Assembly: GCA_964369415.1 (NCBI GenBank)
Contig: CAYJFP010000032.1
Location: forward strand, 1-16,643
From: SIG603 sp964369415
GTDB lineage: Bacteria > Bacillota > Clostridia > Oscillospirales > Acutalibacteraceae
Length of the DNA: 16,643 nt
Reading direction: 5' to 3'
Position numbers and translations under genes: made by a program. This document shows positions 7,181-14,507 of this stretch, piece by piece (positions within the stretch are counted from its first letter, which is position 1; each line of letters begins with the position of its first letter). The notes below the pieces were generated by a model, which was not told the DNA's origin, searched no databases, and was given only the letters and a program-made list of their open reading frames with translations.

Positions 7181-7194
7181 TGAAAGCGTTTTCA
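7181..7194 (-). promoter_or_regulatory. LacI/CcpA-type operator in the importer leader
   Basis: TGAAAGCGTTTTCA (TGAAAACGCTTTCA on the minus strand) is a dyad around a central CG that fits the cre/LacI-family pattern TGWAANCGNTNWCA at every fixed position. It lies about 36-49 bp downstream of the predicted minus-strand transcription start, where a bound repressor would act as a roadblock. The binder could be the local LacI-family protein, CcpA, or both; sequence alone cannot separate them. Confidence 0.8.
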
Positions 7195-7236
7195 TGTAAA
7201 AACTTCAATTTTCGAACCACTCAATTCATTGTGGTC

Positions 7237-7265
7237 ATTATATATTGATTTTACCAAAAAGTCAA
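7237..7265 (-). promoter_or_regulatory. Promoter of the importer operon
   Basis: Minus-strand TTGACT (7265-7260), exactly 17 bp of spacer, then TATAAT (7242-7237). It is a near-consensus sigma-A promoter. The leader to ATG 7150 is about 80 nt and contains the operator at 7181-7194. Confidence 0.85.
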
Positions 7266-7332
7266 CCCTAATTTAAATAATTTTTATATTTAATATTTAT
7301 TTTCTTAATTTAAAATTAACGTATTATTAATA

Positions 7333-7361
7333 TTGACATTTACATTTTCACAATATATAAT
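7333..7361 (+). promoter_or_regulatory. Promoter of the phosphorylase gene
   Basis: TTGACA (7333-7338), 17 bp of spacer and TATAAT (7356-7361), a full consensus sigma-A promoter. The leader is about 127 nt. Such an intrinsically strong promoter is expected to be held down by a repressor; an operator-like dyad follows about 20 bp after the start of transcription. Confidence 0.9.
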
Positions 7362-7388
7362 GTTTTTGTCACAACTATTATTTATTGA

Positions 7389-7402
7389 TAAAAACGTTTT
7401 CA
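7389..7402 (+). promoter_or_regulatory. LacI/CcpA-type operator in the phosphorylase leader
   Basis: TAAAAACGTTTTCA matches TGWAANCGNTNWCA except for A in place of G at position 2. The core AAAACGTTTT is perfectly palindromic. It lies at about +21 to +35 from the predicted start of transcription, mirroring the site on the importer side. Confidence 0.7.
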
Positions 7403-7494
7403 TAATTATTTTTACGCTTAATTACACTTAATAAAGTATTGTTAATATATAAAATTTGTGATTTTGACTATTTTTTACTAAAAAGGAGACTAAA

Positions 7495-10400
7495 ATGATT
7501 ATTAACAACCTTCACAAAAACATAACAACTCTAAAAAGAGCTAATTTTTCATTTGATTTTTTAACATCAGGTGATATTTTTCAGTTTTCCTATAATAATT
7601 TTATGATTAACGACTTCTACGGAAATGAAATTGATGGATCTTTAAATAATGTTTATCTAAGAATTTATGAAAATAATGAAATTAAGTCTTTTCCTCTTTT
7701 AGGAACTAAGTCAAACAGTATTATTTCGCATGACAACAACACCTTGACTTATACAGGAGAGATAGAAAAGATAACATACTGCGTAACTTTTTATTTAAGC
7801 TCTTTTGATGTTTGGTTTTGGGATATAAAACTAGACGGAAAAGATAAAATGGTCGATATAATCTACGGACAAGACGTCGGAATCGCTTCTAAGGGCGGAG
7901 TCTTGGTAAACGAACTTTACATGGCACAGTATTTAGGACATGCAGTTCATAACGCTTCAAACGGTTATGTGATTTCTTCAAGGCAAAACCAACTTATGGA
8001 TGGTAAAAATCCATATATTCAGCAAGGAATGGTTAAAGGAAATGCGATAGCATATTCCACCGATGCAACTCAGTTTTTTGGACTTGACTACAAGGACAAT
8101 CAAAAAATACAAGCCTTAGACAGAAATTTAGAAAGCGTAAATTATCAATTTGAACAAAGCTACATAGCACTTCAAAGTGAAAAAATCAAGCTTAACGGTA
8201 AGCACAATTTCACCTTTTATGCTATTTTTAAAGACGACTATAAAACTGCTGTGGAAAAAGTTGATTTTAGCGAAGAATTGCAAAGTGCTTATACAGAATT
8301 TCTTCTTAACTCGCCTAATTTGACTATTTTAGAAAAAATCCAGCTTAAACCTGAATTTTCTTCGCCTTTTAGCAGTGTCGAAATTGGCAGTGAAAACCTA
8401 GATAAATTATTCCCGAAAAGAATTTTAGAAGAATATGAAAACGGTAAGTTGATTTCATTTTTCACCGAAGATCATTCCCACATTGTTCTAAAAGAGAAGG
8501 AAACTCTCACCGAAAGACCACACGGCAACATTATAACCACTTTTGTAAACACCAAAGAAATAGACAACAATCTAATCACTTCTACCAATTATATTTACGG
8601 TCTGTTTAATTCTCATTTGGTTATCGGAAACACCTCTGGACAGAAGTTGCTTTCAACCCAAAGAGGCTTGTTAAACGCCCTAAAAAATTCGGGACAAAGA
8701 ATTTATTTAAAATCAAATGAAAAATACCATATTCTAGCTATGCCAAGCATATTTGAAATGGGACTTAATTACTCAAAATGGTATTATTTTATTGAAGACG
8801 ACCTTTGCATAATCACATCTTATGCTACTCACGACAATGCCACTATTACACTTTCTTTTGAAAGTCAAAACCACAAAAAATATGACTTAATTATCACTAA
8901 TCAAATAGGCATGGCTGAACATGAGTTTTCAGAAGACTTCACTATTGATCAAAAAGATGAAAAAACTTTTGTATTCTCTAGATTAACCCCTTGTTCTGTT
9001 TATAAAGATTTATCTTATCAAATTAGTTTTGATAAAGAGGTGATTTTAAGTGACGATGGCATTTTCTTTACGAACGAGCAGCCGCTAAACAAGGGATTAA
9101 TATGCTTTAAACTTTCTGATGTTTCCGATTTCAAAATGAACATGAGCGGAATTTTGGAAAAATCTGATAATTTCACAGATGAATTTGCCGATTTCGAGAC
9201 TGAAAAGAAAACATATCTATCAAGTTATAAAAAATTATTAAACGGATTTTATCTAAGTGGCGATGCAAAAAACGAAGAGCTTTTAAAACTAAACGCCACC
9301 GCATATTGGTACGCACACAACGCCATGGTGCATTTTGCCGTTCCACATGGTTTAGAACAACCCGGCGGCGCCGCTTGGGGCACCCGTGATGTATGCCAAG
9401 GGCCTTTTGAATTCTTCTTATGCACCGGAAACTTTGAAATGATTAAATCGGTAATCAAAAATTTATTTTCTCACCAAAATCTTTCGGACGGAGAATGGCC
9501 GCAGTGGTTCATGTTCGATAAATTCAAAATCTTTTCGGACGAATGCCACGGAGATGTAATATTTTGGCCACTGAAATGCATTTCTGAGTACCTATCCACA
9601 ACCGCTGATTATTCTATATTAGAAGAAAAACTCTCATATTTAGACAGCGAAAACAAGCAAACGCTTTTCGAGCACCTTAAACTTTGTCTTAATTCCATAG
9701 AAAAAAGATTTATCGAAAAAACTAAGCTCATTTCATACGCAGGCGGAGATTGGGACGATACTTTACAACCTGTAAAAAAAGAGATGAAAGAGCGCATGGT
9801 TAGCGCATGGACACAGGTTTTAGCCTATCAGTCCATCCATAATTTAGGAAAGTCTATGTTAGCGTATAATGAAGAATTTTCGAGCTATCTAACTAAAATG
9901 GCCGAAGAAATCAAGAATGATTTTAATACACATTTGGTTAAAAATTCGGTTATTTCAGGTTTTGTTTTAATAGAAAGCGACGGAAGCCTTACAAATATTA
10001 TTCACCCAGAGGATAAACTAACAGGCATATCGTACCGTTTGCTACCACATACACGCAGTATTATTTCAGAAATTATTTCAAAAGAACAGGCTATTATCAA
10101 TAGAGAAATCATCGAAAAGCATCTTAAATATCCCGACGGTGCTCATTTAATCGACAAACCTACCACCTATTCAGGCGGTGTTTCAAAAATGTTTGTGCGT
10201 GCAGAGCAAGCCGCAAATATTGGACGAGAGATTAGCTCTAACTACATCCATGCGCACATCAGGTACATAGAAGCCATGGCAAAGCTCGGAAAAAGTACTG
10301 ATTCATGGAACGGCCTGTTCACCATCAATCCTATAAAGATAAAAGACAGTGTCAAAAACGCTTCTACTAGGCAGTCAAACCTTTATTTCAGCAGCTCCGA

Positions 10401-10788
10401 CCCTTGTTTTAACGACAGGTATGATTTTTCAGAGAATTTTGATAAAGTAAAAGACGGTACAGTTTCTGTAAAGGGTGGCTGGAGACTGTATTCAAGCGGT
10501 CCTGGCATATATCTAAACCAGCTAATTTCAAACGTTTTAGGAATCAGGCTAACATCTAAAGGCGTAATAATCGACCCTTGCTTGCCAATTTCACAAAATA
10601 ACTTAAACTTCACTTTCGAGTGCTTTGGAAAAGAAATTAAGTTTATTTATAATTTTTCAGATTCAGATGAATTAAGTTGTAATCTTAACCATTCACAAGT
10701 TCAAAACAAATATAAACGAGCTTCTATTTTTATTTCAAAAGAAGATTTACTTTCATCAAACGGCGAAGTGCTAATCACTTACTCTTAA
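7495..10788 (+). CDS. GH94-type oligosaccharide phosphorylase, long form (1,2-beta-oligoglucan phosphorylase-like)
   Basis: Cytoplasmic enzyme predicted to split a beta-linked oligosaccharide with phosphate, giving a sugar 1-phosphate and a shortened chain. It has no signal peptide. An N-terminal beta-rich region covers very roughly the first half. The helical-barrel part contains GGAAWGTRDVCQGPFEFF (Asp632 is the candidate general acid), HGDVIFWP (from His685), GGDWDDTLQP (750-759, corresponding to the GDWNDG motif of cellobiose phosphorylases), HTRSI (852-856), YSGGVSKMFVRAEQ (from 892) and GGWRLYSSGPG (from 994). At 1097 residues it is longer than cellobiose or chitobiose phosphorylases (about 800) and fits the ~1,100-residue group that contains 1,2-beta-oligoglucan phosphorylase. 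AGGAG lies upstream of the ATG. Family assignment is firm; substrate is inference. It is the only catabolic enzyme in the locus and ends at a strong terminator. Confidence 0.88.
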   Translation: MIINNLHKNITTLKRANFSFDFLTSGDIFQFSYNNFMINDFYGNEIDGSLNNVYLRIYENNEIKSFPLLGTKSNSIISHDNNTLTYTGEIEKITYCVTFYLSSFDVWFWDIKLDGKDKMVDIIYGQDVGIASKGGVLVNELYMAQYLGHAVHNASNGYVISSRQNQLMDGKNPYIQQGMVKGNAIAYSTDATQFFGLDYKDNQKIQALDRNLESVNYQFEQSYIALQSEKIKLNGKHNFTFYAIFKDDYKTAVEKVDFSEELQSAYTEFLLNSPNLTILEKIQLKPEFSSPFSSVEIGSENLDKLFPKRILEEYENGKLISFFTEDHSHIVLKEKETLTERPHGNIITTFVNTKEIDNNLITSTNYIYGLFNSHLVIGNTSGQKLLSTQRGLLNALKNSGQRIYLKSNEKYHILAMPSIFEMGLNYSKWYYFIEDDLCIITSYATHDNATITLSFESQNHKKYDLIITNQIGMAEHEFSEDFTIDQKDEKTFVFSRLTPCSVYKDLSYQISFDKEVILSDDGIFFTNEQPLNKGLICFKLSDVSDFKMNMSGILEKSDNFTDEFADFETEKKTYLSSYKKLLNGFYLSGDAKNEELLKLNATAYWYAHNAMVHFAVPHGLEQPGGAAWGTRDVCQGPFEFFLCTGNFEMIKSVIKNLFSHQNLSDGEWPQWFMFDKFKIFSDECHGDVIFWPLKCISEYLSTTADYSILEEKLSYLDSENKQTLFEHLKLCLNSIEKRFIEKTKLISYAGGDWDDTLQPVKKEMKERMVSAWTQVLAYQSIHNLGKSMLAYNEEFSSYLTKMAEEIKNDFNTHLVKNSVISGFVLIESDGSLTNIIHPEDKLTGISYRLLPHTRSIISEIISKEQAIINREIIEKHLKYPDGAHLIDKPTTYSGGVSKMFVRAEQAANIGREISSNYIHAHIRYIEAMAKLGKSTDSWNGLFTINPIKIKDSVKNASTRQSNLYFSSSDPCFNDRYDFSENFDKVKDGTVSVKGGWRLYSSGPGIYLNQLISNVLGIRLTSKGVIIDPCLPISQNNLNFTFECFGKEIKFIYNFSDSDELSCNLNHSQVQNKYKRASIFISKEDLLSSNGEVLITYS

Positions 10789-10820
10789 TACGCACCTCAA
10801 GTTTTACTATTATATTTCAC

Positions 10821-10834
10821 TAAAAACGTTCACC
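10821..10834 (+). promoter_or_regulatory. Weak LacI/CcpA-type operator-like site
   Basis: TAAAAACGTTCACC shares the first 10 bases of the dyad at 7389-7402 and fits the cre pattern with two mismatches. It sits just after the phosphorylase stop, not beside a visible promoter, so it may be chance. Confidence 0.2.
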
Positions 10835-10877
10835 AAGCAAATAAAATCTGATTTGCTGAAAATGTATATGTATAATG

Positions 10878-10922
10878 AATCACCCACGAAACATCAAACA
10901 AATTGTTTCGTGGGTGATTTTT
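10878..10922 (+). terminator. Strong rho-independent terminator after the phosphorylase gene
   Basis: A perfect 16-bp stem (10878-10893 with 10904-10919) around a 10-nt loop, followed by a T-tract to 10922. A small 7-bp hairpin (AGCAAAT 10836-10842 with ATTTGCT 10851-10857) precedes it. The oppositely oriented small ORF has its stop codon right at the T-tract, so the stem may also affect that gene. Confidence 0.93.
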
Positions 10923-11110
10923 CAAATTTCATTAGAAATAATAGCAGATAAATAGTAAAATTTATATTGATAGGTTTTACCATTGTCAGCAAAGAGTTCT
11001 GCTACTGCTTTTTGTGTAAGCGTTACCTGCCCGCTGACCACTACACTGCCAGTGTAGTGGTCTCCCACACCGTCGGTGAAACAGCACCACAAATTTATTT
11101 TGGTACTCAT
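10922..11110 (-). CDS. Small hypothetical protein of 62 residues
   Basis: Not recognised. The minus-strand frame from ATG 11110 has GAAGG seven to eight bases upstream; an in-frame GTG at 11125 would add five residues but has no better site. The product, beginning MSTKINLWCCFTDGVGDHY, has no signal peptide or membrane segment. It contains two adjacent cysteines and a segment GQVTLTQKAVAELFADNGKT that looks like an ordinary soluble fold. The stop is TGA. Base composition of the first two thirds is visibly richer in G+C than neighbouring genes, suggesting a separate origin. A perfect 12-bp inverted repeat (11036-11062) and a CACCG/CGGTG palindrome (11068-11078) lie inside it, so part of this stretch could instead be a structured RNA or a remnant of transferred DNA. 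No promoter is evident. Confidence 0.45.
   Translation of the reverse strand: MSTKINLWCCFTDGVGDHYTGSVVVSGQVTLTQKAVAELFADNGKTYQYKFYYLSAIISNEI
11036..11062. repeat. Perfect 12-bp inverted repeat inside the small ORF
   Basis: GACCACTACACT (11036-11047) is followed by GCC and then its exact complement AGTGTAGTGGTC (11051-11062). An 11-bp palindrome with arms CACCG and CGGTG lies five bases further on (11068-11078). Either strand of RNA would fold strongly. No T-tract follows on either strand, so it is not a normal terminator. Confidence 0.85.
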
Positions 11111-11125
11111 ATTTAATACCTTCAC

Positions 11126-11368
11126 CCATAATATTTATCTTTTTTCGCTCGCACTCTTTTTAATATCAATATTCATTATGTATATCCACATTATCTTTAC
11201 TTCATCCGATAAACCTTGCCTGAAAATTTGTATAATTTTGTACTTTTTATAAAATTGAATGAAAAAATAAACTCTATATGTTAAAATGCATACAAATCAC
11301 ACATAAAGTTAAAACAATTATATGCTTTATGCTTTTAGTGGTTAATAATTAAGATAGGATGATTAAGG
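11126..11368. other. Intergenic region upstream of the second importer
   Basis: AT-rich leader without a gene. I see TATAAT-like boxes (for example near 11230) but no convincing -35/-10 pair. CATAAAG (11302-11308) and CTTTATG (11325-11331) form an inverted pair that could be a regulator site. A promoter must lie here because the binding-protein gene heads the operon. An activator such as the AraC protein would explain its weak boxes; that is inference. Confidence 0.4.
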
Positions 11369-12685
11369 ATGAAAAAATTATTATCAACATTGCTATGTGC
11401 TAGTATGTTATTTACATTTGGTGCATGTACTGCACAGGAGCAACCAAGTTCCTCATCAGAAAGCACCTCTAGCGAAGAATCAAGCACATCGCAATCAAGC
11501 GATGAGTCCAGTGAAGCCGAACCAGTAACACTGCGCTTTTGTGCGCTTGAAGCAGACGAGGCAACATTAAAACCTTTAGTTGAAACATATATGGAAGAAA
11601 ATCCACACGTTACTGTAGAACTTGTTTTACAAAGTGACTTTACTGTTGCAAATACAAATGTATTAGCTGCACATCAAGCCAGTGATGATTTTGACTTACT
11701 AACAATTAACCATGTCGATACATTAGCATTTGTTCAAGGCGGCATACTTTATAATTTAGACGAATTTATATCAGCAGATGGCGTAGTTTACGAAGACGTT
11801 ATCTTTGAATCTCAATTAGCTTCCGGACAAGTAAACGGTAGTCAGTACTCTATACCTGTTAATACAGATACAAGAGTTCTTGCGATAAACAATGATTTAT
11901 TCACACAGTATGATGTTCCTGTTCCAACTACTATAGACGAAATGTTAGAAGCAGCTAAGGCTCTTACAGTAGATGGCAACTTTGGTTTTGTAAATGCCGT
12001 TACACGAAACGCTTATGTTTCAACTTATGAGCAAGGTGTATTTTTACTATCGCTCGGTGGAAGACTATACGAGATGGACGGCACAAAAGCAGTCGCTACT
12101 ATAGACACACCTGAAATGCGTGAATACTTAGAATTTAATGTAGAACTTCTAAACTACATGCCAAAAAATAGCTTAACCATGACAGAAGACGAGGGACGTG
12201 CAGCGTTTTACAGCGGAAACATAGGCATGTACATCTATGGTCCATGGGAATTCGGTTATTCATCTGAAGCAGATTTTGACCTACAAACAATTCTTATCCC
12301 AGCTGGCACCGAGAGTGCATCTACATCAGGCGGCTATCAATACGGCATAGGCGCCGGCACACAAAATCCAGATGCTGCGTGGGATTTATTTAAATACATA
12401 ACAACATCAACTGAAAATCTAGTTAAAGCGGCGGGCGCTTCTTTACCTACAGCAAAAGACGGAAACAGTTTAGCACCATTTAACGAAGAGAAATATCAAG
12501 TTTTCTTCGAGCAAATGGCTACATCAAAATTACCACAAGTTCCTGTTGCAAATCTAGGCAAGGTAGTGGATACTTTCCACAACGACTGTTGGCTTCCTGT
12601 TTTATACGGCGACATATCGGTAGACGATGCTTGCACTACTATGCAGCCTATCATTCAAGAATTACTAGATGAAAATAACGAATAA
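11369..12685 (+). CDS. ABC sugar importer solute-binding lipoprotein (CUT1, family 1)
   Basis: Extracellular binding protein of a second importer, 438 residues, typical for family 1. The signal peptide ends in lipobox FGAC with the lipidated Cys at residue 20. A Ser/Glu-rich linker reaches about residue 50, then the mature fold starts at VTLRFCALEADEATLKP. Features such as YMEENPHVTVEL, FDLLTINHVDTL and GNIGMYIYGPWEFGY are those of MalE-like proteins that bind oligosaccharides or polyols. An AGGAT-type ribosome binding site precedes the ATG. It heads an operon with two permease genes, separated from them by a 17-bp hairpin. It is unlike the DUF3502 lipoprotein of the first importer, so the two systems probably take different ligands. 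The substrate is unknown. Confidence 0.92.
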   Translation: MKKLLSTLLCASMLFTFGACTAQEQPSSSSESTSSEESSTSQSSDESSEAEPVTLRFCALEADEATLKPLVETYMEENPHVTVELVLQSDFTVANTNVLAAHQASDDFDLLTINHVDTLAFVQGGILYNLDEFISADGVVYEDVIFESQLASGQVNGSQYSIPVNTDTRVLAINNDLFTQYDVPVPTTIDEMLEAAKALTVDGNFGFVNAVTRNAYVSTYEQGVFLLSLGGRLYEMDGTKAVATIDTPEMREYLEFNVELLNYMPKNSLTMTEDEGRAAFYSGNIGMYIYGPWEFGYSSEADFDLQTILIPAGTESASTSGGYQYGIGAGTQNPDAAWDLFKYITTSTENLVKAAGASLPTAKDGNSLAPFNEEKYQVFFEQMATSKLPQVPVANLGKVVDTFHNDCWLPVLYGDISVDDACTTMQPIIQELLDENNE

Positions 12686-12698
12686 CACAAAATAAATA

Positions 12699-12744
12699 AA
12701 TCGGCTATACAACATAAAAATACAGTGATGTTGTGTAGCCGATT
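12699..12744 (+). other. Intercistronic 17-bp hairpin between binding-protein and permease genes
   Basis: AATCGGCTATACAACAT (12699-12715) pairs along its whole length with 12728-12744, with one G-U, around a 12-nt loop. No T-tract follows; instead the AGGAGG of the next gene comes 11 bases later. Position and form suit a partial terminator or 3'-end stabiliser that gives more binding protein than permease, as known between malE and malF. Confidence 0.75.
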
Positions 12745-12767
12745 CTAAATAAAAGGAGGATATTTTT

Positions 12768-13667
12768 ATGTCCACAAAACTCAGGAAAAATTCACCAACT
12801 CCTTATTTATTGATAAGTCCGGGTTTAATTTTGCTTGGTGGAATAATTTTTATTCCGTTTATCAGAAATGTTCTTTACAGTTTTACCGATTATTCCTTAC
12901 TAAATCCCGATTATGAAAACGTTCAGTTAGAAAACTATGCCAATATTTTAGAGCATGGAGATTTTACATCTGCACTTGGGACAACGTTTATATGGTCTTT
13001 TTTAAATATAATTTTCATGCTCTTATTCGGTCTTTTGTCCGCATTTTTACTTAATTCACGCACTATTAAAGGCAAGACACTTTTTCAAATATTTTTACTA
13101 TTCCCGTGGGTTTTACCTGAAGTTGTCACAGGATACACTTGGAAATTACTGCTCAATTATCAAACAGGGCCATATTACAAATTAGCCGAGATGCTACATC
13201 TAATAGAGCCTGGTGCAGATATTTTTGCAGACGGTTGGTCAGCTATTTTTGCCGTTGTACTTGCAAATGCATGGAGAAGCTTTCCCATTGTGGCAATTAC
13301 AGTTTATGCTAAACTCCAAACGCTTTCTTACGACCAAGTGGAAGCGGCAGTTATAGACGGCGCAAGCAGATTTAAAATTTTCACCGCTATAGAATTACCT
13401 CACGCCTCTGGCACAATTATTTCAATACTCAGCCTATGCTTTATTTGGACTTTCAATGCTTTTGGAATTATTCATGTAATGACAGGCGGCGGACCTGTTG
13501 GTGCAACCGAAACCCTTCCACTATTTTTACAGAAAACGGCATTTGCATTTTACGAGTACGCTGAAGCCTCGGCATTTGCAGTGCTTATGATTTTGGTGCT
13601 TATTTCTGCACTTATTATATTCACTCTTCTAAAAAAACTAATTGTCAAATCAAAGGAAAGGGGTTGA
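12768..13667 (+). CDS. ABC sugar importer permease, MalF/UgpA type
   Basis: Inner-membrane channel subunit, 299 residues, with about six membrane segments starting with LLISPGLILLGGIIFIPFI (14-32). The EAA loop that contacts the ATPase is at about 192-211 (EAAVIDGASRFKIFTAIELP). The conserved MTGGGPVGATETLPLF block lies near the C-terminus, as usual for CUT1 MalF-type subunits. AGGAGG sits eight bases before the ATG. Its stop codon is six bases before the next permease's start, so the pair is translated as a unit. Partners are the lipoprotein upstream and an ATPase encoded elsewhere. Confidence 0.93.
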   Translation: MSTKLRKNSPTPYLLISPGLILLGGIIFIPFIRNVLYSFTDYSLLNPDYENVQLENYANILEHGDFTSALGTTFIWSFLNIIFMLLFGLLSAFLLNSRTIKGKTLFQIFLLFPWVLPEVVTGYTWKLLLNYQTGPYYKLAEMLHLIEPGADIFADGWSAIFAVVLANAWRSFPIVAITVYAKLQTLSYDQVEAAVIDGASRFKIFTAIELPHASGTIISILSLCFIWTFNAFGIIHVMTGGGPVGATETLPLFLQKTAFAFYEYAEASAFAVLMILVLISALIIFTLLKKLIVKSKERG

Positions 13668-13673
13668 CTTTAA

Positions 13674-14507
13674 ATGAAAAATTTTAATAGCAAAAAATAT
13701 ATGGCATTTAAATATTTAATTTTTGTTTTTATATTTATATTTCTATGTTTTCCGCTTTACTGGATACTTTCAACCGCTTTTAGGACTGACGCCGAGATTA
13801 TGCGTACCGAGCTTTCTATATTTCCTACAACATTTACGATGCAGCATTTTATAGATGCGGTTGTAGAAGCAAATATCCTTTCTGCCCTTTTAAACAGCCT
13901 GATAATTGCGTCAATCACCGTACTTGTCAGTGTCAGCTTTGGCCTACTTATGGCATACGTATTTGCTAGAAAAAATTTTGCTGGAAAAGCCGCATTTAAC
14001 GGTGCCATTCTATTCACGCAGTTCATTCCTATGGTTGCCTACATTATTCCTCTTTATTTAATGATGAGCAGTTTAAAGCTTTTGAACACGCCATTTGCAC
14101 TTTGCATTGTATACATGGGGCTAACACTGCCCGTATCTGTTATCATGCTTACAAATTACGTTAGGGATGTGCCAATAGAGCTTGAAGAAGCGGCGGAAAT
14201 TGACGGCTGTAACGGTTTCATGAAATGGTCAAGAATAGTATTGCCGCTCTCGCTTCCTGGAATAGTGACAACCGCTATATACGTTTTTATAACAGTTTGG
14301 CAAGAATATTTAGTCGCCGTTTCATTTGTTTCTAAAAAAGAATCATATACTGTATCCATGGCTTTAACTGTTTTTCAGGACAGCCACGGCACGGATTGGG
14401 GCGGAATAATGGCGGGCGCTGTCATAATTTCGATACCCGTAATAGTATTGTTTTTGCTATGCAGAAAAACTTTCACCGACAGCCTTTCTGGCAGTGTCAA
14501 AGGTTAA
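13674..14507 (+). CDS. ABC sugar importer permease, MalG/UgpE type
   Basis: Second channel subunit, 277 residues. It has a first membrane segment at about 13-35, then STAFRTDAEIM, and an EAA loop at about 172-191 (EAAEIDGCNGFMKWSRIVLP). The end reads TFTDSLSGSVKG, close to the FVxGLTxGAVKG ending of the family. AAAGGGG, lying over the end of the upstream gene, serves as ribosome binding site. The gene's last 11 bases overlap the end of the convergent AraC-type gene, and no terminator separates them, so the two transcripts must overlap. Confidence 0.93.
   Translation: MKNFNSKKYMAFKYLIFVFIFIFLCFPLYWILSTAFRTDAEIMRTELSIFPTTFTMQHFIDAVVEANILSALLNSLIIASITVLVSVSFGLLMAYVFARKNFAGKAAFNGAILFTQFIPMVAYIIPLYLMMSSLKLLNTPFALCIVYMGLTLPVSVIMLTNYVRDVPIELEEAAEIDGCNGFMKWSRIVLPLSLPGIVTTAIYVFITVWQEYLVAVSFVSKKESYTVSMALTVFQDSHGTDWGGIMAGAVIISIPVIVLFLLCRKTFTDSLSGSVKG

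Noticed and set aside
7369..7494. Riboswitch or attenuator in the long phosphorylase leader
   Set aside because: The leader is AT-rich with no stable stem other than the short operator dyad and no terminator-like hairpin before the start codon.
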